Assembly (NCBI RefSeq): GCF_011683915.1
Contig: NZ_JAAQPH010000007.1
Location: 62,001 to 126,000 of the forward strand
Direction of reading: 5' to 3'
DNA length: 64,000 nucleotides
Source: Pelagibius litoralis
GTDB lineage: Bacteria; Pseudomonadota; Alphaproteobacteria; Kiloniellales; Kiloniellaceae
Position 1 is the first letter of the stretch. The number at the start of each line of letters is the position of its first letter. The translations under genes and the position numbers were made by a program. Positions 33,220-41,674 of this stretch are shown here, in pieces. The notes under the pieces were generated by a model. It searched no databases. It worked only from the letters and a program-made list of their open reading frames with translations, and was not told the DNA's origin.

Positions 33220-34538
33220 TGAATAGCAGGCCCCATAATGACGTTCGGCAGGCCTGTGACCAGGCCGGGAAAGACCGAAAGAATGACGATGGCGAGTACC
33301 ATGCAGAACACGAAGGGCATCGACCCCTTAAGAATGGTCTTCAGGGAAATGTCCGGCGCAATGCCGTTAATCACATAGAGATTGAGGCCGACCGGCGGGG
33401 TAATCAAGCCGATCTCCATATTGATCGTCAAAATAACGGCGAACCAATAGGGATCGAAGCCGGCAGAGACCACAATGGGCAGCAGGATCGGCGCCGACAT
33501 CAGGATGACGGCCACCGGCGGCAGGAAGAAACCGGCCACCAGCAGGAAGAGGTTGATGGCGATCATCAGGGTCCAGCGGTTCACGTCCAATGCGCCGATC
33601 CACTCGGCGATGGCTTGCGTCACGAAAAGGCTGGAGAGCATGTAGGAGAACACGCCGGCGGCGCCGATGATGAAGAGGATCATCACGCTCTCGCGGGTCG
33701 AATCTCGCAACACCGCCCAGAGCGCGGCGGGATTGTAGAGCCGGTAGATGATCACCGCGACGAGGACGCAGAGCAGTGCGCCGACGGCCGCCGTTTCCGA
33801 GGGGGTGGCGACGCCCCCGTAGAGCGCGTAGAGCACGCCCAGGATAATGGCGATGAAGGGCAGGACCCGGGGCAGCACCTCGAACTTCTGGGCCCAGCTG
33901 TAGCGTACCCGGCCCAGGGCCGTGTCGCCGGCGCCCTGACGCCAGGTGTCGAAGATCGACCAGGCCATGAACAGCGCGACGAGCAGCAGGCCGGGCACGA
34001 CGCCCGCCAGGAACAGACGGCCGATGGAGGTCTCGGTCGAGATCCCGTAAACGATCATGGTGACCGAGGGCGGGATCAGGATGCCCAGCGTGCCGCCGGC
34101 GGCGATCGACCCGGCGGCGACCCCATCGGGATAGCCGCGCTTGCGCATCTCGGGAATGCCCATCTTGCCGATGGCCGCGCAGGTGGCGGGGGAAGAACCG
34201 GACATGGCGGCAAAGAGTGCGCAGGCGCCGAGGTTGGAGACCACCAGGCCGCCCGGCACCCGGGTCAGCCAGCGCTCCAGCGCTTCGTAGAGGTCGGCGC
34301 CGGCGCGGGTGGAGGAGATCGCAGCCCCCATGATGATGAACATGGGGATCGACAGCAGGGCGAAGTTGTCGAGCTTGCCGAAGAAGAGTTCCGGCAGCAG
34401 TTCCATGGAGCCGAAGCCGTCGAAGACGATGAGGAAGCCGGCGGAGACGATCAGCAGGCCGGCGGCGACCGACACGCCGGAAAACAGCACCAGTATCGTG
34501 AAGGCCGCGACGACCGCGCCGAGGACGAGGGGGTCCAT
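33216..34538 (-). CDS. TRAP transporter large permease (DctM/MatM type)
   Basis: 440 residues from ATG 34538, whose first base is the last base of the small permease stop (TGATG). It has about a dozen membrane segments and the DctM family markers FFGKLDNFALLSIPMFIIMG, AAMSGSSPATCAAIGKMGIP, GGTLGILIPPSVTMIVYGI and ITPPVGLNLYVINGI. It is the ion-coupled pore of the solute transporter. The operon places it with malonyl-CoA enzymes, so malonate is the likely solute. Confidence 0.93.
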   Translation of the reverse strand: MDPLVLGAVVAAFTILVLFSGVSVAAGLLIVSAGFLIVFDGFGSMELLPELFFGKLDNFALLSIPMFIIMGAAISSTRAGADLYEALERWLTRVPGGLVVSNLGACALFAAMSGSSPATCAAIGKMGIPEMRKRGYPDGVAAGSIAAGGTLGILIPPSVTMIVYGISTETSIGRLFLAGVVPGLLLVALFMAWSIFDTWRQGAGDTALGRVRYSWAQKFEVLPRVLPFIAIILGVLYALYGGVATPSETAAVGALLCVLVAVIIYRLYNPAALWAVLRDSTRESVMILFIIGAAGVFSYMLSSLFVTQAIAEWIGALDVNRWTLMIAINLFLLVAGFFLPPVAVILMSAPILLPIVVSAGFDPYWFAVILTINMEIGLITPPVGLNLYVINGIAPDISLKTILKGSMPFVFCMVLAIVILSVFPGLVTGLPNVIMGPAIQ

Positions 34539-35056
34539 CAGCCGTTCTCCCGGCCGATGACGACGGCAAAGAGGTCGGCGGCGAGCTGCAGGACGAAGAG
34601 CCCGAAACCGAGCGGGATCGCCAGATAGGGAATCCACAGGGAAACGCCCCAGACCGTGTCGGACTTCCAGTTGCGCTGAAAGGCGATGTGGAACAGCTCG
34701 AAGCCGTAGAAGGCGATGACCGCGGCCACGGCAATGGTCAGGGCCAGGGTGAACAGCGCCAGGGCCCGGCGCAGCGGCGGCGGCAGCAGCATGGGCAGCA
34801 GGTCGACGTTTACGTGGCCGCGCAGGCGCTGCACATAGGGCAGGCCGATCATGGTGGCGGCGATCATCAGGTAGACCACCATCTCGGTCTGCCAGATGGT
34901 CGAGGCGTTCATCACGAAGCGCATCCAGATCATCTGGCAGGTGATCAGCACCGAGATGAAGATCATCGTGGCGGCGGCGATACCGCAGAGGGTCGAGATA
35001 AAGCCTATGGCTTTCAGCAGGGGGCTTTCGGCGCGCTGCGACACCGGCTCGCTCAT
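34538..35056 (-). CDS. TRAP transporter small permease (DctQ/MatQ type)
   Basis: 172 residues with four membrane segments, as is standard for DctQ. Family features are MIWMRFVMNASTIWQTEMVV, YLMIAATMIGLPYVQRLRGH and VNVDLLPMLLP. It pairs with the large permease in the inner membrane. A 72-base gap separates it from the binding protein gene upstream; the large permease ATG overlaps its stop. Confidence 0.92.
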   Translation of the reverse strand: MSEPVSQRAESPLLKAIGFISTLCGIAAATMIFISVLITCQMIWMRFVMNASTIWQTEMVVYLMIAATMIGLPYVQRLRGHVNVDLLPMLLPPPLRRALALFTLALTIAVAAVIAFYGFELFHIAFQRNWKSDTVWGVSLWIPYLAIPLGFGLFVLQLAADLFAVVIGRENG

Positions 35057-35128
35057 TTCGCCGCTCCGATTGCTTTGAGAAAGATACCGGCGGCGGGACC
35101 GCGCCCGCCGCCGGGTTTCGTGGCTGCC

Positions 35129-36118
35129 TTACTCGACCGTCAGGGCGAGATCGAGCAGTTCCTGGCCACCGGGGGTCTGTTCCACGAAGGCCTTGTAGGA
35201 CGAGCCCTTGGCGATGTCGCGCCAGGCGGCGAAGTCCGCTTCGCTCATGGAGGCAATCTCGACACCGGCCTTCTTGAAGGCCTCGACGGAGGCGGCATCG
35301 GCCTTCTTGGCTTCTTCAAGATAGAAGGCTTCGGCCTTGGCGGCACCGGCCCGCAAGGCGGCCTGCTGTTCGGCGCTCAGGCCGTCGAAAGTCGACTTGT
35401 TCATCAACAGGGGCTGATACATGAACCAGAGGGCGACGTCGCCTGCCGGCGTGTAGCACTTCACCTGTTCGTAGAGCCGGTAGGATACGAAACTGGAGGA
35501 CGAGGTGTTGGCGGCATCCAGCACGCCGGTCTGCATGGCGGAATAGATTTCCGACGACGGCATCGAGGTAATGGAGGCGCCGGCCGCGGCCAGCATCTGC
35601 TCGAAGGCCTTGCCGGCAGCGCGGGTCTGCAGGCCCTTCACGTCGTCGGGCGAGGTGATGCAGCCTTCCTTGCCGCTGAAGCCGCCGGCCAGATAGCCGT
35701 GCACCAGCACGATCACATCGTCGCCGGCCATGATCTCTTCCAGCTTCTTCATGAAGGGCGAGGCGGCGAGGCGGGCGCCGTGATCGTGGTTCTTCACCAA
35801 GCCGGGCATGAGGGTGAGGTTATAGGCTGGCTGCTGGCCGCCGGCATAGGACAGCGGCAGCACCGCCATGTCAAGGCGACCGCGGGTCAGCGGCGTGTAC
35901 TGCTCGCGCGGTTTGAAGAGCGATTTGGACGGATAGATCTTGATGTCGAGATCGACATTGGCGGCGGCGACTTCCTTGGCAACGATCTCCGCCACCTTGT
36001 GGCGCACGTCGCTGGTCGACCACTGGTGGCTGAGTTTCAGCTCGGCGGCCTGGGCGGCGCCCAACGTCAGCGCGGTGGCGGCGGCTGCTAGAGTGCCGAG
36101 GGTGTATTTCTTGAGCAT
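35129..36118 (-). CDS. TRAP transporter periplasmic solute-binding protein (DctP/MatP type)
   Basis: 329 residues from ATG 36118, preceded by GGGAGGAA. A signal peptide is clear (MLKKYTLGTLAAAATALTLG, cut after AAQA). The DctP fold shows LKLSHQWSTSDVRHKVAEIV, YPSKSLFKPREQYTPLTRG and PSSEIYSAMQTGVLDAANTS, where the arginine and asparagine of the carboxylate pocket usually sit. It delivers a small dicarboxylate to the permease; operon context makes malonate most likely. It is the first gene of the matPQMAB-like operon and is divergent from the GntR regulator gene. Confidence 0.92.
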   Translation of the reverse strand: MLKKYTLGTLAAAATALTLGAAQAAELKLSHQWSTSDVRHKVAEIVAKEVAAANVDLDIKIYPSKSLFKPREQYTPLTRGRLDMAVLPLSYAGGQQPAYNLTLMPGLVKNHDHGARLAASPFMKKLEEIMAGDDVIVLVHGYLAGGFSGKEGCITSPDDVKGLQTRAAGKAFEQMLAAAGASITSMPSSEIYSAMQTGVLDAANTSSSSFVSYRLYEQVKCYTPAGDVALWFMYQPLLMNKSTFDGLSAEQQAALRAGAAKAEAFYLEEAKKADAASVEAFKKAGVEIASMSEADFAAWRDIAKGSSYKAFVEQTPGGQELLDLALTVE

Positions 36119-36232
36119 GGGTTCCTCCCGGGTTTTTGTCGCGGACTGGCTGCCCGCTTGTCTGGTCCAGGCATTTATGGGGCCCGGTACCGAAAGCTTG
36201 ACTATCATCCAGTGAGTGCACAGTCAATCATC

Positions 36233-36242
36233 ATGTATACAT
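36233..36242. promoter_or_regulatory. ATGTATACAT palindrome, probable operator of the malonate regulator
   Basis: A perfect 10-base palindrome centred on GTATAC lies in the divergent region between the binding-protein gene (start 36118) and the GntR gene (start 36308). Regulators of the same FCD branch, including MatR of rhizobia, bind TTGTATACAA-type sites (family knowledge). It would let one protein control both promoters. Confidence 0.65.
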
Positions 36243-36307
36243 AATGCCGATTGTCGTATATTAGGTTTTCCGCTATGGTTCCCGCAGGATTCGCGGAAGA
36301 GAGAGTC

Positions 36308-36970
36308 ATGGAAAAGCGCGGTGACCGGCTAAGGGACGTCCTGGAAGAGGAAATCCTCACGGGTGTCCTGCGCCCCGGCGACCGCCTGGAAGAGCTTCAG
36401 CTGGCCGAGCGTTTCGGGGTGTCGCGCACGCCGATCCGCGAGGCCCTGTTCCAGCTTTCCGCCGCCGGCCTGATCGAGCAGCGTCCGCGCCGCGGCACCT
36501 TCGTGGCCGAGGTCGGCCCGAAGCGGCTGATGGAAATGTTCGACGTGATGTCGGAGCTGGAGGCGATGTGCGCGCGCCTCGCCGCCCGACGCGCCACGCC
36601 GGAGGATCTGGCGGCGCTGCGCCGGGCGCATGACGGCTGTGCCGCGGCGGCCGAGCGCGGCGACTTTGACGGCTATTACTACGAGAACGAGATCTTTCAC
36701 GAAAAGATCCGCGAGGCGAGCCGCAACGGTTTCCTGGTCGAACAGGCCGATGCCCTGCAGAAACGCCTGAAGGCCTACCGCCGCCTGCAGCTGCGCGCCC
36801 GCGACCGGTTGCGCGCTTCCTTCGAGGAACATGACGCTGTCATCGCGGCGATCGAGGCCGGCGATGCGGAGGCGGCGGGCGAAGCCATGCGCGGTCACGT
36901 GACCGTGCAGGGCGAACGCTTCGCCGACCTGCTGGCCTCCCTGGAAAGGCGTGAAGCCAAGAGCGCCTGA
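36308..36970 (+). CDS. matR: GntR-family (FCD/VanR) regulator, probable malonate regulator MatR
   Basis: 220 residues from ATG 36308 (MEKRGDRLRDVLEEEILTGV). The winged helix is LRPGDRLEELQLAERFGVSR, TPIREALFQLSAAGLIEQRP. The FCD domain has FDGYYYENEIFHEKIREASR and RASFEEHDAVIAAIEAGDAE with the usual Asp/His metal ligands. It diverges from the TRAP/malonate operon with a GTATAC palindrome between them. MatR in rhizobia responds to malonate. The gene name rests on this context and is less sure than the family. Confidence 0.85.
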   Translation: MEKRGDRLRDVLEEEILTGVLRPGDRLEELQLAERFGVSRTPIREALFQLSAAGLIEQRPRRGTFVAEVGPKRLMEMFDVMSELEAMCARLAARRATPEDLAALRRAHDGCAAAAERGDFDGYYYENEIFHEKIREASRNGFLVEQADALQKRLKAYRRLQLRARDRLRASFEEHDAVIAAIEAGDAEAAGEAMRGHVTVQGERFADLLASLERREAKSA

Positions 36971-37415
36971 GTCGCAATGGCCCGGCGCGGCAAGGCGATA
37001 CCTGCTTCCGCGGTTCCGACATATACTGACGAAAAGATCCTATTGGACCGGTTCCGGTCGTTCGGCCCAGCGATGTGAACAGCCGAGCTGCGGACGAAGC
37101 GGCCGTTCGCTGAATGGCAGCTTTCGGTGTGCGGCGGAAGGCGTTGCTCAGCCGACGCGCGAGCGGTGGTGCACTCGGACTGGCAGGCTTAATCTCTAGA
37201 TTCCACTTTGTCGAGGAAACGACCTTCTCAGCGGCCGCCTCAAGTGGGCGGGTTGTCGCCCAAAGCACATACACACGTCGTCCTAGTCCGACGGAAGTAA
37301 CGAGTATCGGGTATCGCAGTGGATCGCGCCGCCAGCCACCGTTTGTGTCCTTTCCAGTTTGATGCTGGTAGTATTGACAGCTTCAGACACGCGTCCAATC
37401 CGGGCCGGGTTCCGA
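36971..37415. other. Gene-free stretch
   Basis: No open frame in these 445 bases looks like a real gene, and no tRNA, riboswitch or clear terminator was found. Short frames on both strands lack family signatures. The sequence is somewhat less GC-rich than its neighbours, so it may be old eroded DNA between two convergent genes. Confidence 0.5.
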
Positions 37416-38213
37416 TCATGGCTCCGCCTGGCCTTCCTGCCCGACCGCAGCGTCCGCCTCCACTACGGGATCGTTGAAGGTCCAACGGGGCACCGTGCGC
37501 ATGCGGTCAAGGCCGGCGAAGGTGCCCGCAAAGTCGGCGCTATCTGGAGAATCCTCACGGAGTGCAGCCTCGAACTCTTTACCAAAGCCGTCAAAGCTAC
37601 CGGCATCCAACTCGCACAGGTGAATCTGGTTCCAGTCGATCTTCAGTTCCGGGTCACGGTAGAGCACTGCGGCTGTCTCCATCGCCCTGAATGTCCCAAA
37701 CTTGTTCGCCCGGACAAGCTTTGCGGCGGCAGGGCCGCAATAATCCCGCATGACGTCTCTGTATTCGCCGAGATAGGCTGATTCCACCTGGATATATTCC
37801 AGCGACGCCTGCCGTTCGGGTCGATCGGCCGAGCCCTGCCAGTCGCGTGGCAGTACAAAGGACGAGGGGGTGGTCAGAAGAATCTCCGCGCGCAGCAGGC
37901 CCGTTTCGGTCGGTTGCGGCTTGACCACGAGGTCGAGGACGGCATCGGCAGGAACCATGTTGCGAAAGTAACTTAGCTCGAGATGGCTCCACACCGGCGC
38001 TTCCGCAGCGTTCTGAAAGACAGCGCGGTGCCGATAGAGCGCCTGCCCGAGGCATGTTTCCCCGAAGCGCGCCCAGTTGACGGCGCTGTCCTTTAGCGCG
38101 GTTTCCGCTCCGGGGTCCGGCGCCTGTATCGTCCGAGCAAGCACCACAAGGCGGTCTTCGGGCTCAATCCGGGCCAGATGCGCGTCGTAAACGGGATGGA
38201 TGGTCTCAGCCAT
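37416..38213 (-). CDS. Unassigned 265-residue protein
   Basis: No family is recognised. The protein is soluble, acidic toward the end, and without signal peptide or membrane segment. Notable stretches are WSHLELSYFRNMVPADAVLD, ILLTTPSSFVLPRDWQGSAD, YLGEYRDVMRDYCGPAAAKL and IDWNQIHLCELDAGSFDGFG. The mix of conserved-looking aromatic and acidic residues and a long intact frame argue for a real gene. A weak TAAGTACGG lead-in lies upstream. No operon partner: gaps of more than 400 bases flank it on both sides. Codon use looks native. Confidence 0.6.
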   Translation of the reverse strand: MAETIHPVYDAHLARIEPEDRLVVLARTIQAPDPGAETALKDSAVNWARFGETCLGQALYRHRAVFQNAAEAPVWSHLELSYFRNMVPADAVLDLVVKPQPTETGLLRAEILLTTPSSFVLPRDWQGSADRPERQASLEYIQVESAYLGEYRDVMRDYCGPAAAKLVRANKFGTFRAMETAAVLYRDPELKIDWNQIHLCELDAGSFDGFGKEFEAALREDSPDSADFAGTFAGLDRMRTVPRWTFNDPVVEADAAVGQEGQAEP

Positions 38214-38634
38214 TGGACACTTTTCTAAGTACGGTTGGGTCTCGCAATAAGCGGGAAACCATCAACGGGTAGGCTTTCAAATTGCTGGATCGATCATTTT
38301 GCGCCCTCCTTATATGCTCGAATTGTCAGAAGTCCACACTCCGCGCCCAAAGACAATCATCAAGACCGGACGTTCGCTGCATCCTGACGAAGGAACAATT
38401 TGGGCTCGGCCCGGTCATCATGGCGACCGTCGGCAATGTCCACTCATGGCCGGCTCGCGTTGGCTGTGAGGGCCCCCAGGTCGATCCAGTCATCGTCGTT
38501 GCTACGCGCACCGGCATGGGGCGCCACTCGCGACCCGGAGCGGCCATTGAGCGGAATTGACAAGCCATGAACCAGCCGTAGTCTCCCCGTTATTTCTGTA
38601 CACAATAATCATAATGGATCGGGAGGAGAACTGA
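38214..38634. other. Gene-free stretch, includes the cytochrome c promoter region
   Basis: No convincing gene is present in these 421 bases. Short frames on both strands (for example 38282-38560) lack any known signature and look like chance. The 3' end is AT-richer (TTATTTCTGTACACAATAAT, 38590-38609) and leads into the strong GGGAGGAG site of the cytochrome gene, so a promoter is probable there. Confidence 0.5.
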
Positions 38635-38952
38635 ATGAAGAAGCTGCAATTGCTCACGATCTGCGCGGCCTTCGCTCTAACAGCGTCAGAAGCCGCGGGT
38701 GGGGACGCCGCCGCCGGAGAAGCAAGGTATGCGGAAACCTGCATCAACTGCCACGGTAAGGCAGGCAAAGGTATGGCGAGTTTCCCGTCGATTATCGGCA
38801 GGGATGCAGACTACATTGCAGGTCGGCTGATGCAGTATCGCGCCAGAGAAATGGTGGGGCCCAATTCCGCCATCATGATGTCGTGGGCCGAAAAGTTGTC
38901 CGATGAAGAAATCGCCAATCTTGCTGACTATATTTCGACGACCTTTCAATAA
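38635..38952 (+). CDS. Small periplasmic class I cytochrome c
   Basis: 105 residues with a signal peptide (MKKLQLLTICAAFALTASEA, cut near AGG). A single haem site is CINCH near residue 36, followed by GKAGKGMASFPSIIGRDADY. The distal methionine is probably in NSAIMMSWAEKLSDEEIANL. This is the c-553/c-555-like fold of electron carriers. It is upstream of an SH3 protein and a PQQ-type sugar dehydrogenase, for which it could accept electrons. A GGGAGGAG site precedes the ATG. Confidence 0.88.
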   Translation: MKKLQLLTICAAFALTASEAAGGDAAAGEARYAETCINCHGKAGKGMASFPSIIGRDADYIAGRLMQYRAREMVGPNSAIMMSWAEKLSDEEIANLADYISTTFQ

Positions 38953-39041
38953 TCCAAAATCTGATGCGAACCCCGCCGGCGATACTGTGGATGACCGAGA
39001 CCCGGTGCGCTGCCTGGTTTGCTGGCGTGAGGAGGCGGCCC

Positions 39042-39731
39042 ATGCTTCGCATGACTTTCTGCGCCATCGCCGCAGGCGTTATCGCCCTAAACGCTTGGGC
39101 CCAGGACCAGGCGCCAAAGGACGAGGGTGCAGACTCCGAGGCGAGGGTCGCTGCGCCCGAGGACGGTGGCCCGCGACGCTGGCAAGTGGTGGCGCGCGAT
39201 GCGTTAGAGATGCAAGCTTCGCCCGCGTTCGATGCGCCCGTGATCGGGATGCTCGCCGACGGCGCAATCCTCTCCAATTTCGGCTGCGAGCCTGCCGGAG
39301 ACCAACTTTGGTGCAAGGTCCGCCCCCTCCACGGCCGGACCCGCGGCTATGTCGCGGCGGACTTTCTCCAGCCGGCGCGCGGTCCGGACGGGACCGTGCC
39401 GATGGGCGCCGACGACAGCGCGCTCCATGCGGGCCGAGGCGAGTTTGACGCAAGCGGCACTCTCCCCTGCGCGCAGGTACGCGGTCAACCGATGGGCCAG
39501 TGCGCGTTCGGTGTTGCGCGCGGCACTGGCGGCGATGCGACGGTTGTCGTGACGTTTTCCAACGGCTTCAAGCGCACGCTGTTCTTCGCGCATGGCATGT
39601 TCATCTCAGGGAATGCGACGATGTCCGGTACCGGCTTCGACACCGACTGGCGGACGGAGGGCGACCTCCATTTCATCCGAGTCGACGACCAACGCTACAC
39701 GTTGCCGAACGCCGCAATTTTCGGCGGTTGA
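39042..39731 (+). CDS. Secreted SH3-domain protein
   Basis: 229 residues from ATG 39042, which has GAGGAGGC seven bases upstream; an ATG at 38964 is in frame but lacks a site. A signal peptide (MLRMTFCAIAAGVIALNAWA) leads to a bacterial SH3-like region: WQVVARDALEMQASPAFDAP, IGMLADGAILSNFGCE and GRTRGYVAADFLQPA. A second conserved module, LPCAQVRGQPMGQCAFGVAR with GNATMSGTGFDTDWRTEGD, is common in alphaproteobacterial exported proteins of unknown role. It may bind peptidoglycan. It sits 90 bases after the cytochrome gene. Confidence 0.8.
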   Translation: MLRMTFCAIAAGVIALNAWAQDQAPKDEGADSEARVAAPEDGGPRRWQVVARDALEMQASPAFDAPVIGMLADGAILSNFGCEPAGDQLWCKVRPLHGRTRGYVAADFLQPARGPDGTVPMGADDSALHAGRGEFDASGTLPCAQVRGQPMGQCAFGVARGTGGDATVVVTFSNGFKRTLFFAHGMFISGNATMSGTGFDTDWRTEGDLHFIRVDDQRYTLPNAAIFGG

Positions 39732-39926
39732 ATTTAAGCGGACGGTACTAGCCCGCCCGCCACCTGTTTCCTCAGCGGCCTGATTTGCGACTCCGTCACG
39801 CGATGTTGAGCTAGGGCTGTCAATCCTCACCGACGAAAGCAGTTGAAGTGATTTCCACCTGAGTTACGATCTTCTCACCCGGACTCAAATGGGTACGAAC
39901 CATAAAAACTATGGGAGGAATCTAAA

Positions 39927-41204
39927 GTGAGACGGAATCTGACTCTATGGTCGCTCAGTGCAATCGTTGCCTCGTCCATGTCTTACACGCCAGTTCTTGC
40001 AGACGGACATGCCAGCGCCCCCAGCCTCACGCACGCCACGGTTCTGTCCGGGCTGGATAGTCCGTGGGACATGGCCTTCCTGCCGGATGGAACCATGTTC
40101 TTTACGGAGAAGTGTCTTGGCCTGTCGGTTCGGCTCCCCTCCGGCGACGTCAGCGCCCTCTTGGGAATGACGGGGACTGACGGCTATCCGAGCACAGCGG
40201 ACGACCTTTTCTGCGAGGGCCAGGCCGGAATGCAGGGCGTGGCCGTCGATCCGGATTTTGACGAGAACCGCCTCATCTATGTCTATTCGACATCCAGCAA
40301 GACGGCGCCGGGCAGCAATCGTCTAATGCGGTTGAAGGTGAGCGACGATCTCAGCGCGGTGTCGGACCGCACCGACATTATCGAGGACGTCCCCTATAAG
40401 CCGGAGGCCACCGATCATCCCTTCGGCGGTCCTGGTGCGCACAACGGGGGGCGCGTCCGCTTTGGCCCGGATGGTCACATCTACCTGACCACCGGGGACA
40501 CCCATAACGGCGAGGTCCCGCAATCGCCGACGCTCCTCGGCGGCAAAGTGCTGCGCGTCGACCGGGACGGCAACGCGGTGGCGGACAACAATCCGCCGGA
40601 GGGCTACGACCCTCGTATCTTCACCTACGGCCACCGCAACGTGCAGGGCATTGCCTTCCGCCCAAGCGACGGTCAGCCGGTCGTGGCCGAGCACGGCCCC
40701 TGGCATTCCGACGAAATTACCGTGCTGGTGAACGGCGGCAACGGCGGATGGGATCCGCGCCCCAATATGGCCGGCCGTGGCGATTGTCCCGTAAACTATT
40801 GCGGCTATATGCCAAATCAGATGGACGGCATGGACCCGGCCGAACGGGTGAAATTCATGCCGATGACGGACACCGGTACCTACCCCGACGCGATGCCGCC
40901 GGCCTGGAACAACAATGGCCTCTCGCAGGGCACGTCCTCAGCCGCGTTTCTGAGCGGCGAGCAGTGGGGTGCCTGGGATGGCCGTCTGGTCGTCGGGATC
41001 ATGGGCATCGGTTTCGGGGGAACCCCGCTCGGCATGCGCATCGACGTCATCGACCTCGCGGCGGATGGAATGTCCGCGAATGACGTCACGACGATGTCCT
41101 TGCCCATGGCGGCCGGCCGGTTCCGGTCGCTGGTTCAGGGGCCTGACGGCAGTCTCTATGCCGCTGTAGATCAAGGTGAAATCTATCAACTCACGCCGAA
41201 CTAA
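39927..41204 (+). CDS. Periplasmic PQQ-dependent sugar dehydrogenase (GSDH family)
   Basis: 425 residues from a GTG at 39927 behind a clear GGGAGGAA site. The signal peptide ends near VLADGHA. A six-bladed beta-propeller is indicated by LDSPWDMAFLPDGTMFFTE, GAHNGGRVRFGPDGHIYLTT and FTYGHRNVQGIAFRPSDG. These carry the catalytic-site histidine and the PQQ-binding arginine of soluble glucose/sorbosone dehydrogenases. It oxidises an aldose-like sugar in the periplasm; the exact sugar is unknown. No PQQ synthesis genes are in view. The upstream cytochrome c is a plausible electron acceptor. Confidence 0.88.
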   Translation: MRRNLTLWSLSAIVASSMSYTPVLADGHASAPSLTHATVLSGLDSPWDMAFLPDGTMFFTEKCLGLSVRLPSGDVSALLGMTGTDGYPSTADDLFCEGQAGMQGVAVDPDFDENRLIYVYSTSSKTAPGSNRLMRLKVSDDLSAVSDRTDIIEDVPYKPEATDHPFGGPGAHNGGRVRFGPDGHIYLTTGDTHNGEVPQSPTLLGGKVLRVDRDGNAVADNNPPEGYDPRIFTYGHRNVQGIAFRPSDGQPVVAEHGPWHSDEITVLVNGGNGGWDPRPNMAGRGDCPVNYCGYMPNQMDGMDPAERVKFMPMTDTGTYPDAMPPAWNNNGLSQGTSSAAFLSGEQWGAWDGRLVVGIMGIGFGGTPLGMRIDVIDLAADGMSANDVTTMSLPMAAGRFRSLVQGPDGSLYAAVDQGEIYQLTPN

Positions 41205-41210
41205 GCCGAT

Positions 41211-41244
41211 CTCAGCCGCGCTGTCCATGTGCAGTGCGGCTGAG
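41211..41244 (+). terminator. Hairpin terminator after the sugar dehydrogenase gene
   Basis: CTCAGCCGCGCTG (41211-41223) pairs with CAGTGCGGCTGAG (41232-41244) around an eight-base loop; the single mismatch is a G-U pair in RNA. It begins six bases after the stop at 41204. No T-run follows, so it may be rho-assisted. Confidence 0.65.
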
Positions 41245-41674
41245 TTCCCGAAACGACCAGAACGCCGAACAAAACACAAAGATCCTTGTTTCCAATCGCT
41301 TTGTTGCAGCGACCGTGCGCCGTCTCGCCCAGCTTTCAAACGGAAGTTGCCCTGAAGCGATGTCCATCACGACAGATTTTTGCCGGGGCGACGGAGACAG
41401 GCTGTGCTCTGCCCCGGCCGGTCGCTCAGCAGCAGGGTCCAGAGCACCGGGTCGGTGCCGCCCGGCGGGCCGCTGGTCAGCATCGTCACGAGATTTCGGG
41501 GCAGCCCGCGCCGCGATACCGGTGGTTTTCGCGGTCCGGTGCAGGCTCCTGCCGTCATCCAAAGTTTCTTGAGAATATTTCCAGTCATGGGTTTAGAATT
41601 GATAGTTCTTGCAAGGCATACAAACGCGAAGAACTCCAGGGCCCTTGAAGTTATCTCAAGTACAGGAAATTACG
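41245..41674. other. Intergenic stretch before a LysR gene
   Basis: No recognisable gene occupies these 430 bases. A minus-strand frame (41367-41588) is open for 73 codons but shows no family signature. The last 90 bases are AT-richer (TTGAGAATATTTCCAG and following) and likely hold the promoter of the LysR-type gene that starts at 41675. Confidence 0.5.

Noticed and set aside
33219-34628. 469-codon plus-strand frame opposite the TRAP large permease
   Set aside because: Gln/Gly/His-rich reversed reading of a membrane protein gene; no plausible protein.
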